64,000 bases of DNA, taken from an uncultured Nocardioides sp. (GTDB lineage: Bacteria; Actinomycetota; Actinomycetes; Propionibacteriales; Nocardioidaceae). This document shows, piece after piece, positions 43,198 to 52,611 of this stretch. Below the pieces are notes generated by a model. That model had not been told where the DNA came from. It searched no databases and saw only the letters and a program-made list of their open reading frames with translations. The stretch lies in NCBI GenBank assembly GCA_902805885.1, contig CADCUM010000094.1, positions 17,919-81,918 of the forward strand, read 5' to 3'. The translations under genes and the position numbers were made by a program. Position 1 is the stretch's first letter. Each line of letters opens with the position of its first letter.

Positions 43198-43228
43198 TGC
43201 TGCTGGTGGTGTCTCCCCACCAGCAGCA
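43198..43228 (-). terminator. Perfect 11-bp hairpin between sigma and anti-sigma genes
   Basis: TGCTGCTGGTG and CACCAGCAGCA are exact complements around a 9-nt loop, in the 79-bp gap. It could attenuate transcription into, or stabilise, the anti-sigma message. Confidence 0.55.
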
Positions 43229-43261
43229 ACGACGGGACTCCACCCGGGGTTACGGGCTCGG

Positions 43262-44041
43262 TCATGAGTCCCTCATCCCTGCCGGAAGCAGCTTGGCGAG
43301 GTTGCGTACGCCGCGCAGCTGCAGCTGCTTCACGGCACCGTCGCTGCGGTTGAGCGCCTGTGCGGTCTCGGCGATGCTCATGCCCTGGAGGAACCGCATG
43401 ATCAGGCACTCGCGCTGCTCGGTGGGCAGCTCGGACAGGGCGGCGAGCAGCGCCTCGTTGGTCAGGGAGGCGAGCACGGCCTCCTCGGGCCCGTCGGTGG
43501 CGTCGTCGTGCGGCGTCATGTCCTCGGTGGTGAGCTCGAGGCGCGTGCGGCCGGCCTTGTAGTGGTCGGTGGTGAGGTTGCGGGCGATCGTCATCAGCCA
43601 GGCACCGAAGTCCCGGCCCTGCCAGCGGAAGTTGTTCATGCTCCGCAGCGCGCGGAAGAAGGTCTCCGAGGTGAGGTCCTCGGCCAGGGTCTGCGAGCGC
43701 GTGCGGTAGTAGAGGAAGCGGTAGACCGAGACGTGGTAGTGGTCGTAGAGGAGCCCGAAGGCCTCCTTGTCGCCACCTCGGGCGAGCTCCACCAGCGCGA
43801 TCAGCCGCTCGCGGTCGGCCTCGTGGGTCTCCGAGGACGTGGCCTGGTCGGCGTCGCCGTACCCACCGGGGCCGGTGCTGTCGCCGCCGACGACGGGCGG
43901 CTCGGTGCGCGGGACGGCCATCTCGGCCTTGTCGGCCATGAGCAGGATCTGGGGACCGGCGAGGGCTGCCGTGGGGGACAGGGCCAGCGCGAGGGCGCGG
44001 CGCAGCGCGACGAGGCCCTGCACTGTCTCCGCACGCTCCAT
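43262..44041 (-). CDS. bldN: ECF RNA polymerase sigma factor, BldN type
   Basis: 259 residues. About 85 N-terminal residues precede the sigma domains, much like the pro-sequence of Streptomyces BldN, which is removed by proteolysis. Sigma-2 starts near 90 (KEAFGLLYDHYHVSVYRFLYYRT, quoted part FGLLYDHYHVSVYRFLYYR) and sigma-4 holds LPTEQRECLIMRFLQGMS and AETAQALNRSDGAVKQLQLR. The cognate anti-sigma gene follows. Start ATG behind GGGGAGG. A consensus-like promoter with TTCACA/TACATT lies 30 bp upstream. Confidence 0.9.
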   Translation of the reverse strand: MERAETVQGLVALRRALALALSPTAALAGPQILLMADKAEMAVPRTEPPVVGGDSTGPGGYGDADQATSSETHEADRERLIALVELARGGDKEAFGLLYDHYHVSVYRFLYYRTRSQTLAEDLTSETFFRALRSMNNFRWQGRDFGAWLMTIARNLTTDHYKAGRTRLELTTEDMTPHDDATDGPEEAVLASLTNEALLAALSELPTEQRECLIMRFLQGMSIAETAQALNRSDGAVKQLQLRGVRNLAKLLPAGMRDS

Positions 44042-44070
44042 GGTGGCGCCCTCCCCAAGACGATGGACCC

Positions 44071-44099
44071 AATGTAAGCGGGATCACCGCATATGTGAA
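44071..44099 (-). promoter_or_regulatory. Promoter of the BldN-type sigma gene
   Basis: On the minus strand TTCACA, exactly 17 bp, TACATT. Transcription would start about 24 nt before the ATG, leaving a leader with GGGGAGG. Confidence 0.6.
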
Positions 44100-44156
44100 C
44101 GGATGTACGCCAAACGTCCTCCCAGAAGGTCGAACGCTGCACCATGCCCGGGTCGG

Positions 44157-45038
44157 CTACCTCGACCGGCGGCGCACGCTGACCCCCGCGGCCACGGCGC
44201 CGGACGCGGCACCCGCGGCCGCTGCCGCCATCAGCCCGGCCCGTGCGGCCTTGCGCCCGGTCCGGTAGTCCCGGATGCGCCACCCCTGGGCCTTCGCGTG
44301 GGCGCGCAGCCGGGAGTCGGGGTTGATGGCGATCGGGTCGCCGACGAGCGAGAGCATGGGCAGGTCGTTGGAGGAGTCGGAGTACGCCGAGCACCGCGCG
44401 AGGTCGAGCCCCTCCCGGGCCGCCAGCGCCTTGATCGCCTCCGCCTTGGCCGGTCCGTGCAGCAGGTCGCCCACGAGGCGGCCGGTGTAGACGCCGTCGA
44501 CGTGCTCGGCGACGGTGCCCATCGCGCCGGTGAGGCCCAGGCGACGCGCGATGATGGTGGCGATCTCGATCGGAGCAGCGGTGACCAGCCAGACCCGCTG
44601 TCCCCGGTCGAGGTGCAGCTGGGCCAGCGCGCGCGTGCCGGGCCAGATGCGGTGGGCCATGCCCTCGTCGAAGATCTCCTCGACGAGCTCCTCGAGCTCG
44701 GCGACGGTGTGGCCCGCGATGAACGACAGCGCGGAGCTCCGGGCCTCGGCGACGTGCTCGGGGTCCTCCACCCCGACGACGCGGAAGTACGCCTGCTTCC
44801 AGGCTGCGCCGAGCAGCTCGCGGGTGGTGAAGAACTCGCGCCGGTGGAGGCCGCGGGCGAGGTGGAAGATGCTGGCGCCCTGCATGATCGTGTTGTCCAC
44901 GTCGAAGAACGCCGCGGACGTCTCGTCGCTGGGCGCGACGAGCGCGCTCTCGACCTCGGCCGCCGCTGCCGCGGCCTCGCCCGCGAGGGCGGATCGCTGC
45001 TGGAGGTCGAGTCGGCGCTGGCGCTCGGTCGGGCTCAC
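44157..45038 (-). CDS. HAD-IB family phosphatase (SerB-like)
   Basis: 293 residues from a GTG at 45038; the longer track start at 45128 would overlap the divergent gene, and a -10 box 7 nt before 45038 supports the shorter form. Motif I is [16 protein letters not shown] near 43, motif II in [16 protein letters not shown], motif [20 protein letters not shown] near 243. The C-terminus ends in an Ala/Gly-rich hydrophobic segment that may anchor it in the membrane. Members dephosphorylate small molecules or lipids; the substrate is unknown. Confidence 0.85.
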   Translation of the reverse strand: MSPTERQRRLDLQQRSALAGEAAAAAAEVESALVAPSDETSAAFFDVDNTIMQGASIFHLARGLHRREFFTTRELLGAAWKQAYFRVVGVEDPEHVAEARSSALSFIAGHTVAELEELVEEIFDEGMAHRIWPGTRALAQLHLDRGQRVWLVTAAPIEIATIIARRLGLTGAMGTVAEHVDGVYTGRLVGDLLHGPAKAEAIKALAAREGLDLARCSAYSDSSNDLPMLSLVGDPIAINPDSRLRAHAKAQGWRIRDYRTGRKAARAGLMAAAAAGAASGAVAAGVSVRRRSR

Positions 45039-45045
45039 CCGCGTC

Positions 45046-45051
45046 AGGGTA
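45046..45051 (-). promoter_or_regulatory. -10 box of the HAD gene
   Basis: TACCCT on the minus strand, 7 nt before the GTG at 45038. Confidence 0.5.
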
Positions 45052-45111
45052 GTGCTGCGGCCCGGTCGGATGCCCGGATACGGCGCCGCGGCCTGTGCGA
45101 GGATCCCCGGC

Positions 45112-46659
45112 ATGGAGCGCACCGACATCTCCGTGCTCGTCGCCGAGGCCGCTCAGGAGGTGCCCGACCGTCGTGCCCTCGTCGAGAGCGACGGGCGCGC
45201 GCTCACCTGGGCGGAGCTCGAGGACGAGGTCGGACGCGTCGCGACCGGTCTCGGCACCCTCGGCGTGCGGGCCGGCCACCGCGTCCTGGTCGCGGTCGGC
45301 AACCGCATCGAGTTCGTGACGACCTACCTCGCCGTCCTCCGGGCCCAGCTGGTCGCCGTACCGGTCAACCCGCGCTCGACGCCGTCCGAGCTGCAGCAGA
45401 TCGTCGCCGACTCGGGCTCCCGGGTGGTGGTGGCGGACGCGAGCACCGTCGACGCGGTGCGCGAGGCGCTCGCCGGGCTCGGCTCCGCGCGCCCTCGGCT
45501 GGTCGTCGTCGGTGCCGAGCCGCGGGAGGGGGAGACGGCGTACGACGACCTCCGCGCCGAGGTCGTCCGGCCGGTGCCGTCCCTGCCCGACCCCGAGCGG
45601 CTGGCGGTGCTGCTCTACACGAGCGGGACCTCCGGGCGCCCCCGCGCGGCCATGCTCAGCCACCGCGCGCTGCTGGCGAACCTCGAGCAGGTCGCCGCCG
45701 TCGAGCCGCCGATGATGCACGGCGACGACGTCGTCCTGGGCGTGCTGCCGCTCTTCCACGTCTACGGCCTCAACGCGGTCCTCGGCGGGGTGCTGCGCCA
45801 CCGGGCGCGGCTGCTGCTGGTCGAGACCTGGGAGCCCGACGCGGTGCTCGACCTCATCGAGGACGAGGCCTGCAGCGTGGTGCCGGTCGCACCCCCGGCC
45901 TTCGCCCACTGGCTGCCCGACGAGAACCTCCGTGAGCGGCTCGGCCCGGTGCGCCTGGTCCTCTCGGGCTCGGCCCCGCTCGGGCGCGAGGTCATCGAGA
46001 GGTTCACCGCCCAGACGGGCCTGCCGGTCCACCAGGGGTACGGCCTGACCGAGGCCGCGCCGGTCGTGACCAGCACGTTGGGCGCGCGCGAGGCCCGGGT
46101 CGGCTCCGTGGGCCCGGCGCTGCCCGGCATCGACCTGCGGCTGGTCGACGAGGCGGGGAACACGGTCGACGGCGAGGACCCGGGACGGATCCAGGTGCGC
46201 GGCGACAACCTCTTCAGCGGCTACTGGCCCGATGGCTCGGACGGTCCGGACACCGACGGCTGGTGGTCGACCGGCGACGTGGGGTTCCTCGACCCCGACG
46301 GTGACCTGTTCCTCGTCGACCGCGTCAAGGAGCTGGTGGTCGTCAGCGGCTTCAGCGTCTACCCCACCGAGGTCGAGGACGTCCTGCGCGAGGTCGAGGG
46401 TGTCGTCGACGCGGCGGTGATCGGTGTCCCGGACGACAGGAGCGGCGAGGCGGTGGTGGCGTACGTCGTGGTCGACGGCGCCGACCCGGAGGCCGTGGTG
46501 GCCGCTGCGCGGGAGCACGCGGGCGTGCGGCTGGCCCGCTTCAAGCAGCCCTCGCGCGTCGTACCCGTGCAGGAGCTGCCGCTCACCGTGACCGGCAAGG
46601 TGCAGAAGGGCCGCCTGCGCGGCATGGAACGGCGTCGCGCCCTGGGGCTGCTCGAGTGA
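45112..46659 (+). CDS. AMP-dependent acyl-CoA synthetase/ligase
   Basis: 515 residues. The adenylation motifs are [18 protein letters not shown] near residue 163 (P-loop), [11 protein letters not shown] near 307, [11 protein letters not shown] near 384 and the C-terminal catalytic Lys in [13 protein letters not shown] near 500. This is the fatty acid or aromatic acid CoA ligase class; the substrate cannot be told. The start ATG follows GAGGATCCCCGGC, which could act as a ribosome-binding site or -10-like box. It overlaps the glutaredoxin gene by GTGA, and is divergent from the HAD gene. Confidence 0.9.
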   Translation: MERTDISVLVAEAAQEVPDRRALVESDGRALTWAELEDEVGRVATGLGTLGVRAGHRVLVAVGNRIEFVTTYLAVLRAQLVAVPVNPRSTPSELQQIVADSGSRVVVADASTVDAVREALAGLGSARPRLVVVGAEPREGETAYDDLRAEVVRPVPSLPDPERLAVLLYTSGTSGRPRAAMLSHRALLANLEQVAAVEPPMMHGDDVVLGVLPLFHVYGLNAVLGGVLRHRARLLLVETWEPDAVLDLIEDEACSVVPVAPPAFAHWLPDENLRERLGPVRLVLSGSAPLGREVIERFTAQTGLPVHQGYGLTEAAPVVTSTLGAREARVGSVGPALPGIDLRLVDEAGNTVDGEDPGRIQVRGDNLFSGYWPDGSDGPDTDGWWSTGDVGFLDPDGDLFLVDRVKELVVVSGFSVYPTEVEDVLREVEGVVDAAVIGVPDDRSGEAVVAYVVVDGADPEAVVAAAREHAGVRLARFKQPSRVVPVQELPLTVTGKVQKGRLRGMERRRALGLLE

Positions 46660-46898
46660 GCGCCGCACGCGTGACCCTCTACACCCGGCAGGGCTGCCAC
46701 CTCTGCGAGGAGGCGCGGCTGGTCGTCGCCCGGGTGTGCGCCGAGCTGGGGGAGGCCTTCGACGAGGTCGACGTCGACACCGACCCGGAGCTCCAGGACC
46801 GCTTCACCGACGAGGTCCCGGTGACCTTCGTCGACGGCCGGCAGCACGACTTCTGGCGCGTGGACGAGGCCCGGCTGCGGGCCGCGCTGGCGCGCTGA
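46656..46898 (+). CDS. Glutaredoxin-family protein (DUF836-like)
   Basis: 80 residues. LYTRQGCHLCEEARLVV carries the CXXC (CHLC) redox pair at residues 14-17; EVDVDTDPELQDRF and VPVTFVDG with the cis-Pro complete the thioredoxin-like fold. GTG start overlaps the ligase stop. In actinobacteria the same small gene often stands just before rex or hemA, and here rex is 1.1 kb downstream; a redox-related role is likely but unproven. Confidence 0.88.
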   Translation: MSAARVTLYTRQGCHLCEEARLVVARVCAELGEAFDEVDVDTDPELQDRFTDEVPVTFVDGRQHDFWRVDEARLRAALAR

Positions 46899-46936
46899 GC
46901 TGTACCGCGAGCGGGACACGGTGACCGTGCGACGAC

Positions 46937-46971
46937 GGAGGATCGGACCCGTAGGTACGGACGGATCCTCC
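46937..46971. terminator. 35-bp palindrome after the glutaredoxin gene
   Basis: GGAGGATC and GATCCTCC flank an inner CCGTAGGTACGG palindrome. Position after a stop suggests a terminator without T tract; the symmetry would also suit a protein-binding site. Confidence 0.5.
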
Positions 46972-47036
46972 ACAGTCGGGGGTGGCGGGCCCGCGGGGCC
47001 ACAGGCGCGCTCCGGCCAGACCCTCTCGCGCCGCGA

Positions 47037-47042
47037 TAGCGT
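47037..47042 (+). promoter_or_regulatory. -10 box of the isochorismatase-like gene
   Basis: TAGCGT, 6 nt before the GTG at 47049. Confidence 0.45.
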
Positions 47043-47048
47043 CCAGAG

Positions 47049-47759
47049 GTGACCGGCCCGACCCCGACCGATGTGGCGCACCACGAGTGGTTCGTGGAGG
47101 AGCGCGAGTACCTCCGGCACGAGTCCCGACGAGGACGGCGCCATGCGTACGAGCGCCTGGACCCGGCCCGGACCGCGGTGGTCGTGGTCGACGTCGTGCC
47201 GTTCTTCGCGCGGGAGTCGCCGTACGTCCGCGGCATCGTCCCGAACGTCAACGCGCTCGCCGAGGGAGTCCGCAGGGCCGGGGGCGTCGTCGCGTGGGTG
47301 GTGCCGGGCTACAGCGAGCCGACGCCCAAGGACCGCGAGTTCTTCGGGGACGCGGTGGCCGAGGCGTACGCCCGCAGCGGGGGCGAGGGAGAGCCGGTCG
47401 ACCGGCTGGACCCCGCTCTCGAGGTCGTGGCCGGCGACATCGTCGTCGAGAAGCTCGCCAGGAGCGCCTGGTTCCCCGGGAGCAGCGAGCTGCCGCGCCT
47501 GCTGGCCGAACGCGGTGTGGACACCGTGGTGGTGGCGGGCACCGTCACCAACGTCTGCGTGGAGGCGACCGTGCGTGACGCGAGCACGACCGGGTTGCGA
47601 GTGGTGCTCGTGGCCGACGCGTGCGCGGCCGGGCGGGACCGCGACCACAACGCCACGCTGCACATCGTCTACCGGTCGTACGGCGACGTCCGGTCCACCG
47701 AGGAGGTGCTGGGGCTGCTCGCCGAGGCACCCTTGTCGCCGGGACCCGCGCGCCCGTGA
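47049..47759 (+). CDS. Cysteine hydrolase of the isochorismatase family
   Basis: 236 residues. The triad is visible: Asp in VVVVDVVPFF near residue 48, Lys in DIVVEKLARSAWFPG near 137, and Cys in VAGTVTNVCVEATVRDA near 175. Relatives hydrolyse isochorismate, nicotinamide, carbamoyl or ureido substrates; which one applies cannot be told. The first 30 residues are hydrophilic and unconserved. GTG start with leaderless promoter. A possible 35-codon ORF overlaps its stop. Confidence 0.87.
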   Translation: MTGPTPTDVAHHEWFVEEREYLRHESRRGRRHAYERLDPARTAVVVVDVVPFFARESPYVRGIVPNVNALAEGVRRAGGVVAWVVPGYSEPTPKDREFFGDAVAEAYARSGGEGEPVDRLDPALEVVAGDIVVEKLARSAWFPGSSELPRLLAERGVDTVVVAGTVTNVCVEATVRDASTTGLRVVLVADACAAGRDRDHNATLHIVYRSYGDVRSTEEVLGLLAEAPLSPGPARP

Positions 47760-47863
47760 CGGAGCCCGCCTCCCCGTGCTCCGAGCCCGGACGTGAGGCC
47801 GTCCTGGCGTTCCTCCGAGAGGTCCTCGGGACCGGGGGTCACTGGGTCCCGCGGCCGGCCTGA
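47756..47863 (+). CDS. Possible 35-residue ORF
   Basis: GTG overlaps the stop of the hydrolase (GTGA), as at real gene junctions in this window, and the frame runs to TGA at 47863. The product begins MTEPASPCSEPGREAVLAFL. No family recognised and no independent signal, so it may be chance. Confidence 0.25.
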   Translation: MTEPASPCSEPGREAVLAFLREVLGTGGHWVPRPA

Positions 47864-47962
47864 GGCCGCCGCTGCGCCGGGCGCCCCGCGCGTCGCCGGG
47901 GCGCCGTACGACCCGGGTCGGGGTGGGTCATCTCACATGTGCTAGCGGGCGTTGCGCTCGTT

Positions 47963-47991
47963 TTGTTCTCGCGTTCACAAACTCCTACAGT
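47963..47991 (+). promoter_or_regulatory. rex promoter with Rex operator
   Basis: TTGTTC, 17 bp, TACAGT is a good -35/-10 pair. TTGTTCTCGCGTTCACAA (47963-47980) overlaps the -35 and matches the Rex operator TTGTGAA-N4-TTCACAA in the outer TTGT and the whole right half. It predicts repression of rex-hem by Rex at low NADH. Confidence 0.65.
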
Positions 47992-48033
47992 GGCGATGTC
48001 ACGCGCCCCTCGCGTGGCTGGAGAGAAGCTGCA

Positions 48034-48708
48034 GTGAGCGCACGGACCCCCGACACCGCCCGGGACATCCCCGAGGCCACTGTCGCGCGGCTGCCCGTCT
48101 ACCTACGGGCCCTGATCGTCCTCGCGGACGCCGGGACGGCCACCTGCTCGAGCGAGGAGCTCGCCGCCGCGGCCGGCGTCAACAGCGCGAAGCTCCGCAA
48201 GGACCTGTCCTACCTCGGCAGCTACGGCACCCGCGGCGTGGGCTACGACGTCGAGTACCTCCGCTACCAGATCGCCCGCGAGATCGGCGTGACCCAGGAC
48301 TGGCCCGTCGTCATCGTCGGGATCGGCAACCTGGGCCACGCGCTCGCCAACTACTCCGGGTTCCGCAGCCGTGGGTTCCGCGTGGTCGCGCTCCTCGACG
48401 CCGACCCCGCTCGCCACGAGGAGGTGGTCGCCGGCCTCGACGTTCGCTCCTTCGACGACCTCGAGGGCATCGTCGAGGAGCACGACGTGTCCATCGGCGT
48501 CATCGCGACCCCGGCCGTCGCGGCACAGGACGTGGCCGACCGGATGGTCGCCGCGGGGATCACCAGCGTCCTCAACTTCGCGCCGATCGTGCTCTCGGTG
48601 CCCGAGGGCGTGGACGTGCGGAAGGTCGACCTGTCGATCGAGCTGCAGATCCTCGCCTACCACGAGCAGCGCAAGGCTGTGACCGCACGAGCGGAGGACG
48701 CGTCGTGA
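48034..48708 (+). CDS. rex: Redox-sensing transcriptional repressor Rex
   Basis: Rex senses the NADH/NAD+ ratio and leaves DNA when NADH binds. The N-terminal winged helix ends in AKLRKDLSYLGSYGTRGVGYDV, the Rex signature; the Rossmann fold begins VVIVGIGNLGHALANY near residue 92 and the C-terminal helix includes LSIELQILAYHEQR. 224 residues from a GTG behind GGAGAGAAG; the track start upstream is in the promoter. It overlaps hemA (GTGA), the rex-hem arrangement known from Streptomyces. Confidence 0.95.
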   Translation: MSARTPDTARDIPEATVARLPVYLRALIVLADAGTATCSSEELAAAAGVNSAKLRKDLSYLGSYGTRGVGYDVEYLRYQIAREIGVTQDWPVVIVGIGNLGHALANYSGFRSRGFRVVALLDADPARHEEVVAGLDVRSFDDLEGIVEEHDVSIGVIATPAVAAQDVADRMVAAGITSVLNFAPIVLSVPEGVDVRKVDLSIELQILAYHEQRKAVTARAEDAS

Positions 48709-49991
48709 GCGTCCTGGTCGTGGGCATCTCCCACAAGTCGGCACCGGTCGAGCTGCTGGAGCGGCTCGCCCTCGACGACGACGGGGTCGCCAAGCTCGTC
48801 GGCGACGTCGTCACCGGTGAGCACGTCACCGAGGCCACCGCCATCGCCACGTGCAACCGGCTCGAGGTGTACGCCGAGGTGGACCGCTTCCACGGCAGCG
48901 TCGAGGACCTCTCGCGGCTGCTGGTCGAGCGCTCGGGCGCCTCGGTCGACCTGCTGCTCCCTCACCTCTACGTCCACTACGACGACGGCGCGGTCGCCCA
49001 CCTCTTCAACGTCGCTGCCGGCCTGGACTCGATGGTCGTCGGGGAGGGCCAGATCCTCGGCCAGGCCCGCGACGCCCTGCGCCTCGGCCAGGAGCTCGGC
49101 ACGGTCGGTCCCGCCCTCAACGCGCTGTTCCAGCAGGCGCTGCGGGTCGGCAAGCGCTCGCGGGCCGAGACCGGCATCGACCGGGCGGCCCCGTCGCTGG
49201 TGACCGCGTCCCTGGAGCGCAGCGAGGTCCCCGTCGCCGGGAGCCGGGTGCTCGTGATCGGCGCCGGCGCCATGGCGTCCCTCGCCGTCGCGACCGTGGC
49301 GCGCTCCGGCGCCGCCGAGGTGAGCGTCGTCAACCGGACGGCCCGCAACGCTGACCGTCTCGCCCGTGAGTACGGCGCGACGTCGTACCCGCTGTCCTCC
49401 CTCGCCGAGCGCCTCGCCGAGGCCGACGTCGTGGTCTCCTGCACCGGCGCCGTGTCCGTCCTGGTCAGCCGCGAGCTCCTCGAGCAGTCGCGGATCGGCG
49501 CCGCGCGCCCGCTCGCGGTCATCGACCTGGCGCTCCCGCACGACGTCGACCCCGCCGTCGCCGAGCTCCCCGGCGTCACCCTGGTCGGGCTGGCCACGCT
49601 GGCCGAGGAGCTGCGCGACACCGAGACCGCCGCCGACGTCGAGGACGTCCGCAGCATCGTGGCCCAGGAGATCGCGGCCTTCCTCGCCGTCCGCCGGCAG
49701 GCCAGCGTCACCCCGACGGTCGTCGCGCTGCGGTCCATGGCCACCGCCGTCGTGGACGCCGAGATGCAGCGGCTGTCCGGGCGCCTCCCCGGCCTGGACG
49801 ACGCGACCCGCGCCGAGGTCCTGCACACCGTGCGTCGCGTGGCCGAGAAGCTGCTCCACGAGCCCACCGTGCGGCTCAAGGAGCTCGCCGGCGAGGAGCC
49901 GGCCGTGTCCTACTCCGCCGCCATCGCCGAGCTCTTCCGCCTCGACCCCGACGCGGTCGACGCCGTCACCCGCGCGGAGGGACCGCAGTGA
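48705..49991 (+). CDS. hemA: Glutamyl-tRNA reductase
   Basis: HemA reduces glutamyl-tRNA to glutamate-1-semialdehyde, the entry to C5 heme synthesis. ISHKSAPVELLERLAL opens the protein, the catalytic Cys lies in ATCNRLEVYAEV near residue 50, GEGQILGQARDAL near 117 and the NADPH site VLVIGAGAMASLAVATV near 182. 428 residues. GTG start inside the rex stop overlap. The next enzyme, HemL, is encoded at 55144 rather than in this operon. Confidence 0.96.
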   Translation: MSVLVVGISHKSAPVELLERLALDDDGVAKLVGDVVTGEHVTEATAIATCNRLEVYAEVDRFHGSVEDLSRLLVERSGASVDLLLPHLYVHYDDGAVAHLFNVAAGLDSMVVGEGQILGQARDALRLGQELGTVGPALNALFQQALRVGKRSRAETGIDRAAPSLVTASLERSEVPVAGSRVLVIGAGAMASLAVATVARSGAAEVSVVNRTARNADRLAREYGATSYPLSSLAERLAEADVVVSCTGAVSVLVSRELLEQSRIGAARPLAVIDLALPHDVDPAVAELPGVTLVGLATLAEELRDTETAADVEDVRSIVAQEIAAFLAVRRQASVTPTVVALRSMATAVVDAEMQRLSGRLPGLDDATRAEVLHTVRRVAEKLLHEPTVRLKELAGEEPAVSYSAAIAELFRLDPDAVDAVTRAEGPQ

Positions 49992-50950
49992 CCTCCCCCG
50001 CCTCCGCCACGACGCCGCTGCGCCTGGGCACCCGCGCCTCCGCCCTGGCGACGACCCAGTCGGGGATGGTCGCCGACATGGTGCGCGAGCGCCTCGGCCG
50101 CGAGGTCGAGCTCGTCGAGGTCACCACCGAGGGCGACGTCAACGGCGCGCCGCTCGCGACCCTCGGCGGCACCGGCGTGTTCGTCAGCGCCCTGCGGGAC
50201 GCGCTGCTGGCCGGCCGGGTCGACATCGCCGTCCACTCGCTCAAGGACCTGCCGACCGGCCCGGCCGACGGCATCACGCTGGCCGCCGTACCAGGCCGCG
50301 AGGACCCCCGCGACGTCGTGGTCGCCCGCGACGGCCTCACCCTCGGCGAGCTGCCCGCCGGCAGCCGGGTCGGCACCGGCTCGCCCCGTCGTGCCGCTCA
50401 GCTGGCAGCCCTGGGTCTGGGTCTGGAGATCGTCGACATCCGCGGCAACGTCGACACCCGCGTCCGCAAGGTCCGCGACGGGGAGTACGACGCCGTCCTC
50501 CTCGCGCGAGCGGGGCTCGCCCGGCTCGGCCGGGTGGACGAGGTCACCGAGGCCCTCGACCCGCTCCAGATGCTGCCGGCCCCGGGCCAGGGCGCGCTGG
50601 CGGTCGAGTGCCGCTCCGACGACAGCGACCTCGTCGACCTGCTCGCCCGCCTCGACGACGCCCCCTCCCGCGCTGCCGTGACGGCCGAGCGCGCCGTGCT
50701 CGCGACCCTGGAGGCCGGCTGCGCGGCGCCCGTCGGCGCTCTCGCCGAGGTCGTCGAGGGCGAGGACGGCGAGGAGCTGTGGCTGCGCGCCGTGGCGCTG
50801 TCGGAAGACGGCGTCCTCACCGTGCGGATGAGCACCACCGGCCCGGTCGACCAGGCCGGGGCCATCGGACACCGCCTCGCGAGCGACATGCTCGACGAGG
50901 GAGCAGCAGAACTGATCGAAGCACCAGCGACGAGGAAGCAGCAGGCATGA
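49988..50950 (+). CDS. hemC: Porphobilinogen deaminase (hydroxymethylbilane synthase)
   Basis: HemC joins four porphobilinogens. Substrate-binding parts are LGTRASALATTQSGMV, AVHSLKDLPTGPADG near 79, GTGSPRRAAQLAALG near 123 and DIRGNVDTRVRKV; the dipyrromethane cofactor Cys is in LEAGCAAPVGA near residue 245. 320 residues. The start overlaps the hemA stop; the next gene overlaps its own stop. Confidence 0.96.
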   Translation: MTSPASATTPLRLGTRASALATTQSGMVADMVRERLGREVELVEVTTEGDVNGAPLATLGGTGVFVSALRDALLAGRVDIAVHSLKDLPTGPADGITLAAVPGREDPRDVVVARDGLTLGELPAGSRVGTGSPRRAAQLAALGLGLEIVDIRGNVDTRVRKVRDGEYDAVLLARAGLARLGRVDEVTEALDPLQMLPAPGQGALAVECRSDDSDLVDLLARLDDAPSRAAVTAERAVLATLEAGCAAPVGALAEVVEGEDGEELWLRAVALSEDGVLTVRMSTTGPVDQAGAIGHRLASDMLDEGAAELIEAPATRKQQA

Positions 50951-52611
50951 CGCGAGCACAGGGAACGCCCGACAAGCTGGCCAGCACCCCTTCCAGCCCC
51001 TCCCCTTCGAGCCCCTCCGGGTGGGTGTCGTTCGTGGGCAGCGGCCCCGGCGACCCGGGACTGCTGACGGTGCGTGCCGTCGAGCTGATCAAGTCCGCCG
51101 ACGTGGTGGTGACCGAGTGCCCCGAGCACGTCGACCTCGTCCACACGGTGCTCGGCCTCCCGGTCGGCAGCGAGGGCGGCCCCGAGGTCGTCGACGGCGG
51201 CTTCGGTGACGACGGGCAGCCGCTCACGCACGCGGCGCGGGCCAAGGTCGTGGTGCGCCACGGCAAGAAGCAGCGCGTCGTGCGCCTGATGACCGGCGAC
51301 CCGTTCCTCTACGCCTCGGGCCCCGAGGAGGCGCAGGCCTGCGTCAAGGCGGGGGTCGGCTTCGAGATCGTCCCGGGCGTCTCGTCGGTGGCCGCGGTCC
51401 CGGCGTACGCCGGCATCCCCCTCACCACGAAGGCCCACCGCGAGGTCGCCGTGGTCACCTGCGGGGAGAAGGTCGACTGGAGCCACTACGGCGACGACCG
51501 CACCCTCGTCCTGCTCTCCGGCGTCGGCAGCATCGCCGAGACCGCGGCAGCGCTCGTCGAGGCCGGCCGTTCGCCGGAGACCCCCGTCGCCATGACCCGG
51601 GTCGGCACCACCACCGAGCAGCAGACGCTGATCTCGACCCTCGCCACGATCGCGGCCGACGCCCGCGCCGCCCGCATCCAGCCGCCGGCGATCACCGTCA
51701 TCGGCGACGTCGTCGACCTGCGCAAGACGCTGTCGTGGTTCGAGACCAAGCCGCTCTTCGGCTGGCGCGTGCTGGTGCCCCGCACCAAGGAGCAGGCGGG
51801 CTCGCTCTCGCGGAGCCTGCGCGAGTACGGCGCCGTGCCGGAGGAGGTGCCCACCATCTCGGTCGAGCCGCCGCGCAACCCGCTCCAGATGGACAAGGCC
51901 GTCCGTGGCCTGGTCGAGGGCCGCTACGAGTGGATCGCCTTCACCTCCGTCAACGCCGTCAAGGCCGTGCGGGAGAAGTTCGAGGAGTACGGCCTCGACG
52001 CCCGCGCCTTCTCCGGCCTCAAGATCGCCGCGGTCGGCGACAAGACCGCCGAGGCGATCGCCGCGTGGGGCCTGCGCGCCGACCTCGTCCCCACCGACGA
52101 GCAGTCCGCCGCCGGCCTGCTCGAGGTCTGGCCGCCGTACGACGAGGTCCTCGACCCGATCAACCGGGTCTTCCTCCCGCGGGCCGACATCGCCACCGAG
52201 AACCTCGTCGCCGGCCTGGTCGACCTGGGCTGGGAGTGCGACGACGTGACGGCCTACCGCACCGTGCGCGCCACCCCGCCGCCGGCGCCCACCCGCGACG
52301 CGATCAAGACCGGGAAGTTCGACGCGGTCGTCTTCACCTCGTCCTCGACCGTCCGCAACCTCGTCGGGATCGCCGGCAAGCCGCACCCCACCACGATCAT
52401 CGCGGTGATCGGCCCGGCCACCGCCAAGACGGCGGAGGAGCACGGCCTGCGGGTCGACGTCATGGCGCCGCGTCCCGACGTGGAGGTGCTGGCCGACGCC
52501 CTGGCCGACTTCGGGTCCGCGCGCCGGCTCTCCATGCTCGAGGCCGGGGAGCCCGTGACCAAGCCGAGCGAGCGCACCGCGTCGGGCCGCCGCAAGGTCC
52601 GCGCCACGTGA
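50947..52611 (+). CDS. hemD: Fused uroporphyrinogen-III C-methyltransferase / uroporphyrinogen-III synthase
   Basis: 554 residues in two halves. The N-terminal half (about 25-270) is SUMT-like (CobA): [54 protein letters not shown] and [11 protein letters not shown]. The C-terminal half is uroporphyrinogen-III synthase (HemD): [43 protein letters not shown] and [15 protein letters not shown]. The fusion is known in actinobacteria and splits flux between heme and siroheme/cobalamin-type precursors. ATG overlaps hemC. Confidence 0.95.
   Translation: MTRAQGTPDKLASTPSSPSPSSPSGWVSFVGSGPGDPGLLTVRAVELIKSADVVVTECPEHVDLVHTVLGLPVGSEGGPEVVDGGFGDDGQPLTHAARAKVVVRHGKKQRVVRLMTGDPFLYASGPEEAQACVKAGVGFEIVPGVSSVAAVPAYAGIPLTTKAHREVAVVTCGEKVDWSHYGDDRTLVLLSGVGSIAETAAALVEAGRSPETPVAMTRVGTTTEQQTLISTLATIAADARAARIQPPAITVIGDVVDLRKTLSWFETKPLFGWRVLVPRTKEQAGSLSRSLREYGAVPEEVPTISVEPPRNPLQMDKAVRGLVEGRYEWIAFTSVNAVKAVREKFEEYGLDARAFSGLKIAAVGDKTAEAIAAWGLRADLVPTDEQSAAGLLEVWPPYDEVLDPINRVFLPRADIATENLVAGLVDLGWECDDVTAYRTVRATPPPAPTRDAIKTGKFDAVVFTSSSTVRNLVGIAGKPHPTTIIAVIGPATAKTAEEHGLRVDVMAPRPDVEVLADALADFGSARRLSMLEAGEPVTKPSERTASGRRKVRAT

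Noticed and set aside
43801-46668. 955-residue minus-strand ORF
   Set aside because: Low-complexity Arg/Ala/Gly product antisense to the acyl-CoA synthetase; the real HAD and sigma genes use other frames.
47621-47863. 80-residue ORF overlapping the isochorismatase-like gene
   Set aside because: The first 45 residues are an Arg-rich shadow; only the final 35 codons from GTG 47756 are considered, at low confidence.
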